Assembly: GCF_017368475.1 (NCBI RefSeq) | Contig: NZ_JAFNJE010000008.1 | Location: 62,001 to 126,000 of the forward strand | Length of the DNA: 64,000 nt | Source: Alteromonas sp. 5E99-2 | GTDB lineage: Bacteria > Pseudomonadota > Gammaproteobacteria > Enterobacterales > Alteromonadaceae | Reading direction: 5' to 3' | Shown: in pieces, positions 1-8,227 of the stretch | How the letters are laid out: the number at the start of each line of letters is the position of its first letter | How positions within the stretch are numbered: the first letter of the stretch is position 1 | Notes under the pieces: model-generated | Database searches by the model: none | Told to the model about the DNA's origin: nothing | What the model saw: the letters and a program-made list of their open reading frames with translations, nothing else | Position numbers and translations under genes: made by a program

Positions 1-3000
1 GACTGCACCAGAAGCACGTAAGCCAGGTAAAAGATTACTTTGGATATCAGGGCTACCAGAGAAGCTGCTAATTAAGCCTTGGCTGATCAACTCATTGAGA
101 TCTTGGAAGCTTGTAATTGAACGTCTCTGATCTCCAAGGTCGCCGTTTATCGCTTCGTCAGTCCACATGTTCAAATGTGCGTCCCAAAATGGCGAATAGT
201 TATTGCCATCTTCAACATCATTATTAGGGTCAAATGGGAACACGTTAACCGGGTCTAAGTCATCATCAAGAATAGTTGATGATAGGCTTTGACGGTTCGC
301 TTTAGTTGCTCCATCTTCACTAATAGTTAAACCGTTGGTATTTGGCGAGAAGCCTAATAATACGGAACCTTCTTCACCGTTACTTTGACCAAAAACAGGT
401 AAATTAGCCAGGCGAGGCGCGTAAACACCTAGCTCAATTGCCGCTGGTACTGGATCTGATGCGTCAGTCACTAAGTGATAGTAATAACGATCACCACCTT
501 GCCAGCCATCGAGCAGTTGCATATTTACTGTACGGGCTTCGGTATCGATACTTAAAATACGATCATGTAGACCTGTTCTGTTAGCAATAATTTGCGCATT
601 GATAACTGTGCCAGAAGGTAATACTACCAATGATGAGTATTCATCATCACCAGTTGCGCCAGCTTGAGCTACTGATGGTGGGAACGCAAATTCGCCATCA
701 CCTGCTTCTAGAATACGCTCTGGGGAGAAATCAACGTCACCGCGGAAGATAATGCGTCCGTTACCTGCAACTTGAACATATTGAGCTGCATCTCTTGCTG
801 CTTCACTGGCACCAAAACGTAAGTTTGGAGATAATGTTGCACCGTACATTTCAGCAGTTTCACTGGTTGAAGCTTCAGTAATGATGTAATACGTGGGCTC
901 ACCATTTGGACCAATACCTTCATGTATCGGTAATGTCACATTTGCAAGTTCATTGTTTCTTAAGTTAGGCTCATCAACATCGATAACGCTAGGTAAGAAA
1001 ACATTAAGCTCGTCGCGGAATGAGCGATTTGAACCATTGAAGTCTTCTAAATCACGGCCGGCTTCTTGAGCTGACAATGTCATAATAAGCGTTGCTTCTT
1101 CTAACGGAGATAAAGGTGCATCGCTAAACACTTCACCCGCTTCCAATTCACCTTCAAAAGGCTGAAGAATAACTGGGCAGTTAATAACGGCATTAGATGC
1201 ACGTAAACCGAATAAGAATGGATTCTCTGGCCCGGTGCTACCTGCAAAGCTTTCAACTAGGCCTGCTTCCATAAGGTTTTGTAAATCTTCGAAACCACGG
1301 ATAGCGCGACGTTGACCATTGGCAATTGCCGTTTCTGTCCAACTGTTTAAATGTGCATCCCACATAGGTGAATAGTTGTTGTTTTCTTCGCTTTCGTTGT
1401 TTGGATCAAACGGGAAAACATTCACAGGGTCACGGTCGTCATCGACAATCGTTGAACTAAGACCTTGGCGGTTAATATCATCTTCATCTAGACCATCATC
1501 AAAAATAGTCAAACCATTAGTATTCGGTGAGAAGCCTAGTAATACGCTTTCTCTACCTTCACTGGTACCTTGTAAGTCTGGTCCAGTTACACCGAAAGTA
1601 GGTAAATTAGCCATTCTTGGCGCATGAACACCAAGCTCAATAGTCGCAGGTACTACGTCTGATGCATCGGTAACTAAGTGATAATAGAAAGAATCGCCAC
1701 CTTGCCAGCCATCAAGCAATTGGAAGGTTACTTCACGAGCATCTAAGTCCGCACCTAATATTCTGTCATGGGTACCGGTTGCGTTCGCTACGATTTGCGC
1801 ATTTACAACTAGGCCACTAGGCAGAACGACTAACGAAGAATATTCATCATCACCTAAGCCACCAGCTTGAGCTGTGGTTGGAGGGAAAGCTGAACCTTCA
1901 AGTATGCGCTCTGGTGCGAAATCTACAGTACCTCTAAATACCATTAAACCTTCGTCGTTAATGGTTACTCGTTGTGCTGCTGCTTCTGCTGCAGGAAGGG
2001 CTCCAAAACGCAAGTTAGGCGCTAAGATAGTACCTGCAATATCTGAGGTCTCTAAGGTAGATGTTTCAGTCAGTATGTAATAAACATTTTCACCTTCTGG
2101 ACCAATACCGCGGAATAGAGGCAATGTGGCATTTGCTGCTTCATTATCACGCAGATTGATAGCATCGATAGAAACTGTGTTACGTAAGAACACATTTAAA
2201 TCTTCAGAGAAGGTGCGATCAGCACCGGTGAAGTCAGCGACTGTTTTGCCAGCTTCTTCCGCTGCAGCTTCAACTAGTAGGGTGATTTCTTCAGCAGCAG
2301 TTAATACTTGCTCATCAGAACCTTCGAACGGCTGCATAATAACTGGGCAGTTAATAACAGCGTTTGATGCTCGTAGTCCGAATACGAAATCGTTTTCTTG
2401 ACCAGGGCTGCCACCAAAACTCACGATATCGCCTGCAGCAATGAGGTCTTGTAAGTCTTCGAAGCTGCGAATGGCACGACGTCTGCCTGCGGCAATGGCT
2501 TCGTCTGTCCAGCTATTTAAGTGAGCATCCCAGAAAGGAGAGTAGTTGTTGTTTTCTTCTGATTCGTTGTTTGGATCAAAAGGAAATACGTTAACAGGGT
2601 CTAAATCTTGGTCAAGAATAGTAGAGGTTAAGCTTTGACGGTTAATACCACCAACGCTGTTTTCAGTAACATTTAAGCCATTGGTATTAGGGGAGAAACC
2701 AAGTAATACACTTTCGCCGTCTAACGAGCTATCACCAAAAACAGGTAGATTAGCTAAACGCGGTGCATACACACCTAATTCAATAGTCGCTGGAACAGGA
2801 TCTGACGCATCGGTAACTAAGTGGTAGTAGTAACGGTCACCACCTTGCCAACCGTCAAGTAGTTCCATCTGGACCCAACGCTCTTCAGTGTTGATATCAA
2901 TGATTCTGTCGTGATTACCAGATGCATTTGCAACGATCTGGATATTCAATACTGCGCCTGATGGCAGAACGGCTAGGGAAGAATACTCGGCATCACCCAC

Positions 3001-3460
3001 AGCTCCTGGTTGTGCAATGGCTGGCGGGAAAGGTGTATCTTCACCTGGGGTCAAAATACGTTCTGGACTGAAATCAACGTCTCCAAGGAATACGACGCGA
3101 CCATCATCATTAACACTAACGCGCTGAGCTGCATCTGCTGCAGCTGGCAAAGCACCGTAGCGTAGTTTAGGCGCCAGAATTGCACCCAAGGCTTGGGCAG
3201 TTTCAATGGTTGACGCTTCTGTAATGATGAAATAGGTTTCTTCACCTGAAGGGCCAATACCTTGATAAAGTGGCAAGGTAACATTAGCACGAGTGTTATC
3301 ACGTAAGTTTTCTTCATCAACGTCTATTGCGCTTGGTAAGAAAACATTCAACTCGTCTCTGAAGCTACGATCGCTACCGGTAAAATCTTCTAATGTTCTG
3401 TTGGCTTCTGCGGCGCCCAGTGCTGCGATGGCGGTAACTTCTGCAACTTGTTGTTCTGTT
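1..3460 (-). repeat. Three tandem ~1.15-1.19 kb coding repeats
   Basis: Within the giant lipoprotein, copy 1 spans about 3460-2321, copy 2 about 2320-1155 and copy 3 about 1154-1, where the window cuts it just before its last block. Matching landmarks encoding LNVFL lie near 3346, 2192 and 1003, giving periods of about 1154 and 1189 bases. Copies are similar at protein level and clearly related at DNA level, but are not identical, so they are diverged duplications and not an assembly artefact. Copy 2 carries small insertions. Confidence 0.85.
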
Positions 3461-3669
3461 TCAGATACTCCGGCGTTATCGTCTACTGGTTGCTCTGCAA
3501 CAACGTCATCTTCTAACACTGTGGCATTGTCGCTGTCACTGCTACAAGCACTAATTATGGCAAGGGATACGGCTACACAAGCATAAGTTTTTGCTTTTTT
3601 GAAAAAGAGATTTTTGGGTGAATTTTGAACATGCAGGATCTGTTCTGACTGAGATAAAGGAGTTTTCAT
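1..3669 (-). CDS. Giant repeat-containing lipoprotein, 3' end outside window
   Basis: An open frame of 1223 codons runs without a stop from the ATG at 3669 to the window edge, so the protein is C-terminally incomplete here. Residues 1-42 look like a lipoprotein signal: a long basic N-region, a hydrophobic stretch (VAVSLAIISA) and Cys42 in a lipobox. A short acidic linker follows, then at least three tandem repeats of about 385-395 residues sharing blocks such as LNVFLPS, LLDGWQGGD, YYYHLVTDASD, LLGFSPNTNGL and NVFPFDPNN. I do not recognise the repeat as a named domain. It is probably anchored in a membrane and extracytoplasmic. The ATG is the only plausible start and follows AAAGGAG. Function unknown; existence of the gene is very likely. 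Confidence 0.9.
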   Translation of the reverse strand, partial: MKTPLSQSEQILHVQNSPKNLFFKKAKTYACVAVSLAIISACSSDSDNATVLEDDVVAEQPVDDNAGVSETEQQVAEVTAIAALGAAEANRTLEDFTGSDRSFRDELNVFLPSAIDVDEENLRDNTRANVTLPLYQGIGPSGEETYFIITEASTIETAQALGAILAPKLRYGALPAAADAAQRVSVNDDGRVVFLGDVDFSPERILTPGEDTPFPPAIAQPGAVGDAEYSSLAVLPSGAVLNIQIVANASGNHDRIIDINTEERWVQMELLDGWQGGDRYYYHLVTDASDPVPATIELGVYAPRLANLPVFGDSSLDGESVLLGFSPNTNGLNVTENSVGGINRQSLTSTILDQDLDPVNVFPFDPNNESEENNNYSPFWDAHLNSWTDEAIAAGRRRAIRSFEDLQDLIAAGDIVSFGGSPGQENDFVFGLRASNAVINCPVIMQPFEGSDEQVLTAAEEITLLVEAAAEEAGKTVADFTGADRTFSEDLNVFLRNTVSIDAINLRDNEAANATLPLFRGIGPEGENVYYILTETSTLETSDIAGTILAPNLRFGALPAAEAAAQRVTINDEGLMVFRGTVDFAPERILEGSAFPPTTAQAGGLGDDEYSSLVVLPSGLVVNAQIVANATGTHDRILGADLDAREVTFQLLDGWQGGDSFYYHLVTDASDVVPATIELGVHAPRMANLPTFGVTGPDLQGTSEGRESVLLGFSPNTNGLTIFDDGLDEDDINRQGLSSTIVDDDRDPVNVFPFDPNNESEENNNYSPMWDAHLNSWTETAIANGQRRAIRGFEDLQNLMEAGLVESFAGSTGPENPFLFGLRASNAVINCPVILQPFEGELEAGEVFSDAPLSPLEEATLIMTLSAQEAGRDLEDFNGSNRSFRDELNVFLPSVIDVDEPNLRNNELANVTLPIHEGIGPNGEPTYYIITEASTSETAEMYGATLSPNLRFGASEAARDAAQYVQVAGNGRIIFRGDVDFSPERILEAGDGEFAFPPSVAQAGATGDDEYSSLVVLPSGTVINAQIIANRTGLHDRILSIDTEARTVNMQLLDGWQGGDRYYYHLVTDASDPVPAAIELGVYAPRLANLPVFGQSNGEEGSVLLGFSPNTNGLTISEDGATKANRQSLSSTILDDDLDPVNVFPFDPNNDVEDGNNYSPFWDAHLNMWTDEAINGDLGDQRRSITSFQDLNELISQGLISSFSGSPDIQSNLLPGLRASGAV

Positions 3670-3901
3670 GGTCGTTGCTCTCGACGGTAAATTAAAAGTT
3701 AAAATCAATTAGTCTTTGATCCGTGTATTAAGAAATACAATTGGATGTACTTAGCATATTGGTTAGTTATCTCGAATCTATAACGAAGTAAAAGCGTTTG
3801 TGTCACATTAAAAAGATAAAGTTATAACTTAATTCAGAATGATAAAAAATTTTACGGGATGAGCTAACTATTTGTTATTTAAAATAAATTGAATAGGGAC
3901 G

Positions 3902-3937
3902 CCGTGATTCAATATGTGTATAACGATTGAATCACGG
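3902..3937 (-). terminator. Perfect 12-bp hairpin after the PQQ dehydrogenase gene
   Basis: CCGTGATTCAAT (3902-3913) pairs perfectly with ATTGAATCACGG (3926-3937) across a 12-base loop. It lies 25 bases downstream of the stop of the minus-strand gene that ends at 3963. No uninterrupted T-tract follows on either strand, so it may be a weak terminator or an mRNA-stabilising 3' hairpin. Confidence 0.4.
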
Positions 3938-3962
3938 AAACATTATGTGAGGAGATATTCGC

Positions 3963-5858
3963 TTAGCGTTTTGTTCTTTTTAAAAATATTCCGATTAAGA
4001 GAAAGAAACTGAAGAATAAGTTTAACGCGCCGCCGCCAGAAGACTCGGAGACTAGTTCAGGTGTGACTTCAGGTGTTGGCTCTGGAGTGGGTTCTGGATT
4101 AGGCTCTGGTGCAGGAGCAGGCGTTTCTACCTCAGTGTTATTGATTCTGAATACGCGACCAACATTATTTTCAAAATCTCGTGTGAAGATAAATAGCTGA
4201 TTGGAGTTATCGTTTCCAAAACCTAAGATCCCTTGTCCTTCAATAGGGTTGTCATTCAAAGCAACTTCTTCAATGTCATTACTTTCATTTAACGAGAAAA
4301 CACGGCCGAGTATGTCTGCAAAAACGTATCGTCCAGTTAAATTGTCGTCAATATCTCCGCCATAGACTACACCGCCTATAATGGCGATACCTTCGTCATG
4401 GTCGTAAGCGGCAATAGGTTCAACAAAATCCGCACTGGCTGCTTGGTCAAATACGAAACCGGCACTTTCGCCATTGTTAAAGAAGCCAAATGGCCCTTCT
4501 CGTTGAGGCCAACCAAAATTGTCTCCAGAATTTACAATATTAATTTCTTCAACATTGTTTTGCCCTACATCTGCGGCAAAAAGCGTTGATGTATCGGAAT
4601 CAAAATATATTTTGAAAGGGTTTCTTAATCCGGTAGTGAATATTTCATTGGGTATGTTTTCGTCATTAATAAAGGGGTTGTCAGCGGGCACACCGTAATT
4701 TCCATTGGCAGAATCTACACCAAGGGGATCAATACGTAATATCGAACCGAGAACATTGCTGGAGTCTTGCCCATTACCACCTTCGCTATGGCCAGTGCCT
4801 TGGTCGTCAGCACTTCCACCGTCACCAACGGCAATAAGTAAGTTATTACTGTTGTCGAAAACTAAGGCGCCACCGTTATGATTACCTTGAGGTTGACCTA
4901 TGGTCATTAACGTTGACGCTGAACTCGGATCAATACTAATACCTGTAGCGTCGTTTGTTGATGCTGTCCACTGAGTAATAACAGATATGTTATCGAGCTC
5001 ATTACTATCTATTGTAGGTAAGAAGTCGATGGTTCCATCTACTACTTGTGATGTTTGGGTGTAAAGTAAGCCGTTCGATGAGAAATCTGGGTGGAATGCT
5101 AATCCAATTAACCCACGTTCTACACCGGTTACGATTTGGTCGGCTAATGATATGACTAAACTGATTTCATCGGTTTGTTCGTTAAGAGCCCAAATATTAC
5201 CGTCTTGCTCTGCGATGAAGAAAAAGCCATCAACGCCAGGTGCAGTAACCCCAATAATGGGAGACGTCAGGGTATCAGCAATGAGTTCCAAATCTAAACT
5301 TATACCACTTGAAGGAATAGGATCCGGAATTGGATCGTCCAGAGCTATCGGTGCATCAGGGTCGACGACTTGAGCAAAATCTACAAAGCTAAAGTCATCA
5401 ATTGCAGCGTATTCATCTGTATTATTAATACCTTGAATTCGTGTTATACCAACGTCTGAAGAAAAAGTTACTTCGGTAAAGGCATCTCTGTTTCCTTGCA
5501 CTGTTAGAGAAGGAGAGACACTATCGGATTCAAATATGTTTATTGTGCTTTGTACGTCTTCAGTTCTATCTCTTAAGAAAAACGTTACACTTTGAACTGG
5601 CTCTTCAAATGTTATCTCTGCACTACCTTGTTGAAACAAAAAGGAGTGAATACCACTTCGGTAAAGAAAGCCTACACTGATAACATCTACTGCTCCACCG
5701 GTAAAAGTGACCGTATTACCAGAGTCATTTAAAGTGAACTCGCCACTTCGGTCTACAAATTCAAAGTCAGTAGAAAACGTTTGAGCAGAGGTTGTTGCTG
5801 AAAATAGCGCAGTAGTGGCTAGTGCTAGTGCGGTTTTACAGAATGCCTTTTTGTTCAT
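3963..5858 (-). CDS. Secreted PQQ-type sugar dehydrogenase with GlyGly-CTERM-like tail
   Basis: About 631 residues. An N-terminal Sec signal (MNKKAFCKTALALATTA...TSAQ) leads into a roughly 140-residue beta-rich domain. From about residue 185 comes a glucose/sorbosone-dehydrogenase beta-propeller with family blocks HNGGALVFD, VGDGGSADDQG, GLRNPFKIYFD, VGQNNVEEI and NFGWP. Members oxidise aldoses using PQQ in the periplasm or outside the cell. A Pro/Glu-rich linker precedes SGGGALN, a hydrophobic segment and a basic end (KRTKR), which fits a GlyGly-CTERM rhombosortase signal of secreted proteins. The ATG at 5858 is preferred over an upstream in-frame GTG at 5888 because the signal peptide starts there. 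The substrate cannot be told from sequence. Confidence 0.85.
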   Translation of the reverse strand: MNKKAFCKTALALATTALFSATTSAQTFSTDFEFVDRSGEFTLNDSGNTVTFTGGAVDVISVGFLYRSGIHSFLFQQGSAEITFEEPVQSVTFFLRDRTEDVQSTINIFESDSVSPSLTVQGNRDAFTEVTFSSDVGITRIQGINNTDEYAAIDDFSFVDFAQVVDPDAPIALDDPIPDPIPSSGISLDLELIADTLTSPIIGVTAPGVDGFFFIAEQDGNIWALNEQTDEISLVISLADQIVTGVERGLIGLAFHPDFSSNGLLYTQTSQVVDGTIDFLPTIDSNELDNISVITQWTASTNDATGISIDPSSASTLMTIGQPQGNHNGGALVFDNSNNLLIAVGDGGSADDQGTGHSEGGNGQDSSNVLGSILRIDPLGVDSANGNYGVPADNPFINDENIPNEIFTTGLRNPFKIYFDSDTSTLFAADVGQNNVEEINIVNSGDNFGWPQREGPFGFFNNGESAGFVFDQAASADFVEPIAAYDHDEGIAIIGGVVYGGDIDDNLTGRYVFADILGRVFSLNESNDIEEVALNDNPIEGQGILGFGNDNSNQLFIFTRDFENNVGRVFRINNTEVETPAPAPEPNPEPTPEPTPEVTPELVSESSGGGALNLFFSFFLLIGIFLKRTKR

Positions 5859-5994
5859 TGTAATTATTTCATATCGGGTAATGTACACTAACTCTAGCGT
5901 TAAGCATGGTGAGTTGTTTACCGATTCTATAAAGAATGAAAACGCAAGCTGTTCTTTTTTATAACAAAACTTTCACAGTAGATAAAGAAGTGCT

Positions 5995-8046
5995 TTATGG
6001 TTGGCTGTTAAGTTGGGTTAACATTTCGTCCCATGATAGAGGTTTAGACAAATAAAAACCTTGTAATCTATCGCATCCATGATGTTTTAAATAATCAATT
6101 TGAGATTGAGATTCAATCCCTTCGGCAACAGTGAGTAACTTGTAAGACTTAGCAATGGACAATATAGCATTGACCGTGGTTTTAGGAGCCTCAGTGTGAC
6201 AATTTAAATTGTCTATAAATGATTTATCAATTTTTAAACTATCTACAGGGTAGCGAATAAGCTGACTAAAAGCTGTGTAGCCTGTGCCAAAATCATCTAG
6301 CGCTAAAGAGATACCTAACTGCTTTAACTCATTTAATATAGTAATACTGATTTCGTCCACTTCTACGAGACTGGTTTCGGTTACTTCTAATTCGATAAAA
6401 GAGGCGGCTAGAGAATATTTTTTTAGCAAGCCGGCAATTGCTTTTGCAAAATGTTTATTTTTTAGTTCTAACGCGGAAATATTAATACAAAATTTAAACG
6501 TATTTTGGGCCAGTGCTTGTTGATGTTGGGCGATAAGCTGAATTGTGGATTCTAACACCCATAAATCTATGGTTTGGATCAAATCATATTGTTCAGCAAT
6601 TGGAATAAACTGATCTGGGCCGATACCTTCAAGGCTTTTGGCTTTGCATCTGATGAGTATTTCACAGCCAACGATAACAAGAGTTTTTGTGTCAAAAATA
6701 GGCATAAAATTGAGCGTAAACGCATTGTCTTCAATCGCATTTTTTAGGTTCTCTGCGATTTTTTTTCTAAATAACATCTCGCTTGCCGCTTGTTCATCGA
6801 AGAGCTTAAATTGGTTTTTACCATTTTTCTTCGCAAGATACATGGCTGAATCAGCACGTACCATTAACGCATCAAAGGTTTTAGAGGATGCATCTGATGC
6901 AGCGATACCTAAACTCACATTGAGTTTGATAATGTGTTGACTGAGTACTAGAGGTGAAGCCAGAGACTGTATCATTTCTTTTGCGATAGGAGCGGTATCA
7001 GCTAATCGAATATCTTTTACCAGTAGTGCGAACTCATCACCTGCGAGTCGACAAAATGCATAACTATAGCGTTGTTTTAAATGAGGCTCTATGATTGTTG
7101 ACATTTTGTCACAAAACCCACGTAGGATCTCATCACCCACTAGGTGACCATAGGTATCATTGATTTTTTTGAAGTCGTCAATGTCGAAGTAAAACATGAC
7201 TAATTTGGTTTTTTTAGAGAGAAAGTGTTGATACTTTTCGACCCAATTATCTAAGCCCCTTCGATTCAGAAGGCCAGTTAATGCGTCTGTATTTGACATA
7301 ACATCTAGCTTATTTCGCTGCATAGAAATAAGTAATATGATGATGACTAACCAAAATAAAAGAATGAGTTTAAGCAAGCTACCTTCAGAAACTAGTTGAC
7401 CATGAAGCTTCGCTTGTTTAACTATCATGCGATAATCGCCTAACTCTGAAAGTGAATTAGAAACCACTTCAATGTAAGCAATATTAGTGAAATCGAGCAT
7501 GGCATTATCAAACGAAATTCTGTATTGATCGATCCACCAAGATTCAACATGAAACGCTGATAAAGGTACCTTGATAGGGGGCGGGTGGTTTGACGGCGAG
7601 TAAACGATGGAATTAAATTTAAGAGAGACAAAATCATCTTCAAATGAATAAGCGTCATTGTAGTTTCTAAAGGACACTCTTAACTTTGGGTTTTCAAATG
7701 GAGCTTGGTAAGCAATATTCAGTTCAATAGAGTTGAATGATGATAAGTCGAGGCCATCGCTAATTGACTCACCGAGTGCAAAGCTAATTCCACAGACACT
7801 GTACTCGGTTTTGTCTGATAATTTACATTCAACTGATTTGTTTCCTTTAATATCGACAATGGAGCCACTCACGTTTCCAGTAAAAATAGTACTCACTACG
7901 TTTTCTGGTTTGGATGCGAACAAATCTTTTTCGATGTCCATATAGCCTAATCTATGGGTAACCCACACGATCATAGATATCACCACCAAAAAAAAAGCAA
8001 TGCCATGGTTTTGTCTTCTTGTGAACGCACTTTTAAACTTAAACAT
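5995..8046 (-). CDS. Membrane GGDEF-EAL cyclic-di-GMP signalling protein
   Basis: About 683 residues. TM1 lies near residues 15-33, a periplasmic sensor region of about 190 residues follows, then TM2 (LLKLILLFWLVIIILL), a GGDEF domain and an EAL domain. The GGDEF core is AGDEF, a variant found in active cyclases. The RxxD inhibitory site is degenerate (RYSY). In the EAL domain the signature is EIL, with EVTET, DDFGTGY, KIDKSF and AEGIE kept, so phosphodiesterase activity is plausible. The ATG at 8046 has a perfect AGGAGG three bases upstream; an in-frame ATG at 8058 lacks one. Net activity (synthesis or breakdown of c-di-GMP) cannot be decided from sequence. Confidence 0.9.
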   Translation of the reverse strand: MFKFKSAFTRRQNHGIAFFLVVISMIVWVTHRLGYMDIEKDLFASKPENVVSTIFTGNVSGSIVDIKGNKSVECKLSDKTEYSVCGISFALGESISDGLDLSSFNSIELNIAYQAPFENPKLRVSFRNYNDAYSFEDDFVSLKFNSIVYSPSNHPPPIKVPLSAFHVESWWIDQYRISFDNAMLDFTNIAYIEVVSNSLSELGDYRMIVKQAKLHGQLVSEGSLLKLILLFWLVIIILLISMQRNKLDVMSNTDALTGLLNRRGLDNWVEKYQHFLSKKTKLVMFYFDIDDFKKINDTYGHLVGDEILRGFCDKMSTIIEPHLKQRYSYAFCRLAGDEFALLVKDIRLADTAPIAKEMIQSLASPLVLSQHIIKLNVSLGIAASDASSKTFDALMVRADSAMYLAKKNGKNQFKLFDEQAASEMLFRKKIAENLKNAIEDNAFTLNFMPIFDTKTLVIVGCEILIRCKAKSLEGIGPDQFIPIAEQYDLIQTIDLWVLESTIQLIAQHQQALAQNTFKFCINISALELKNKHFAKAIAGLLKKYSLAASFIELEVTETSLVEVDEISITILNELKQLGISLALDDFGTGYTAFSQLIRYPVDSLKIDKSFIDNLNCHTEAPKTTVNAILSIAKSYKLLTVAEGIESQSQIDYLKHHGCDRLQGFYLSKPLSWDEMLTQLNSQP

Positions 8047-8170
8047 TAACCTCCTCATAATTTTTTGGGGGTGGAGTTCATAACAATTTGTGAATGGTGT
8101 TTTGTATCAAATAGAGGTTAATTGTAGTTGAAAAGACGTGAAATTGTGGAATATAGAGAGATTAAAATAA

Positions 8171-8198
8171 AAAACGCCATCGTAGAAGATGGCGTTTT
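8171..8198 (-). terminator. Rho-independent terminator of acnB
   Basis: AAAACGCCATC (8171-8181) and GATGGCGTTTT (8188-8198) form an 11-bp stem with a 6-base loop. On the minus strand the stem runs into TTTTTTATTTT. It sits 30 bases after the acnB stop. Confidence 0.85.
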
Positions 8199-8227
8199 GG
8201 CGTTAACTTTGTTGTTAGCGAATAATC

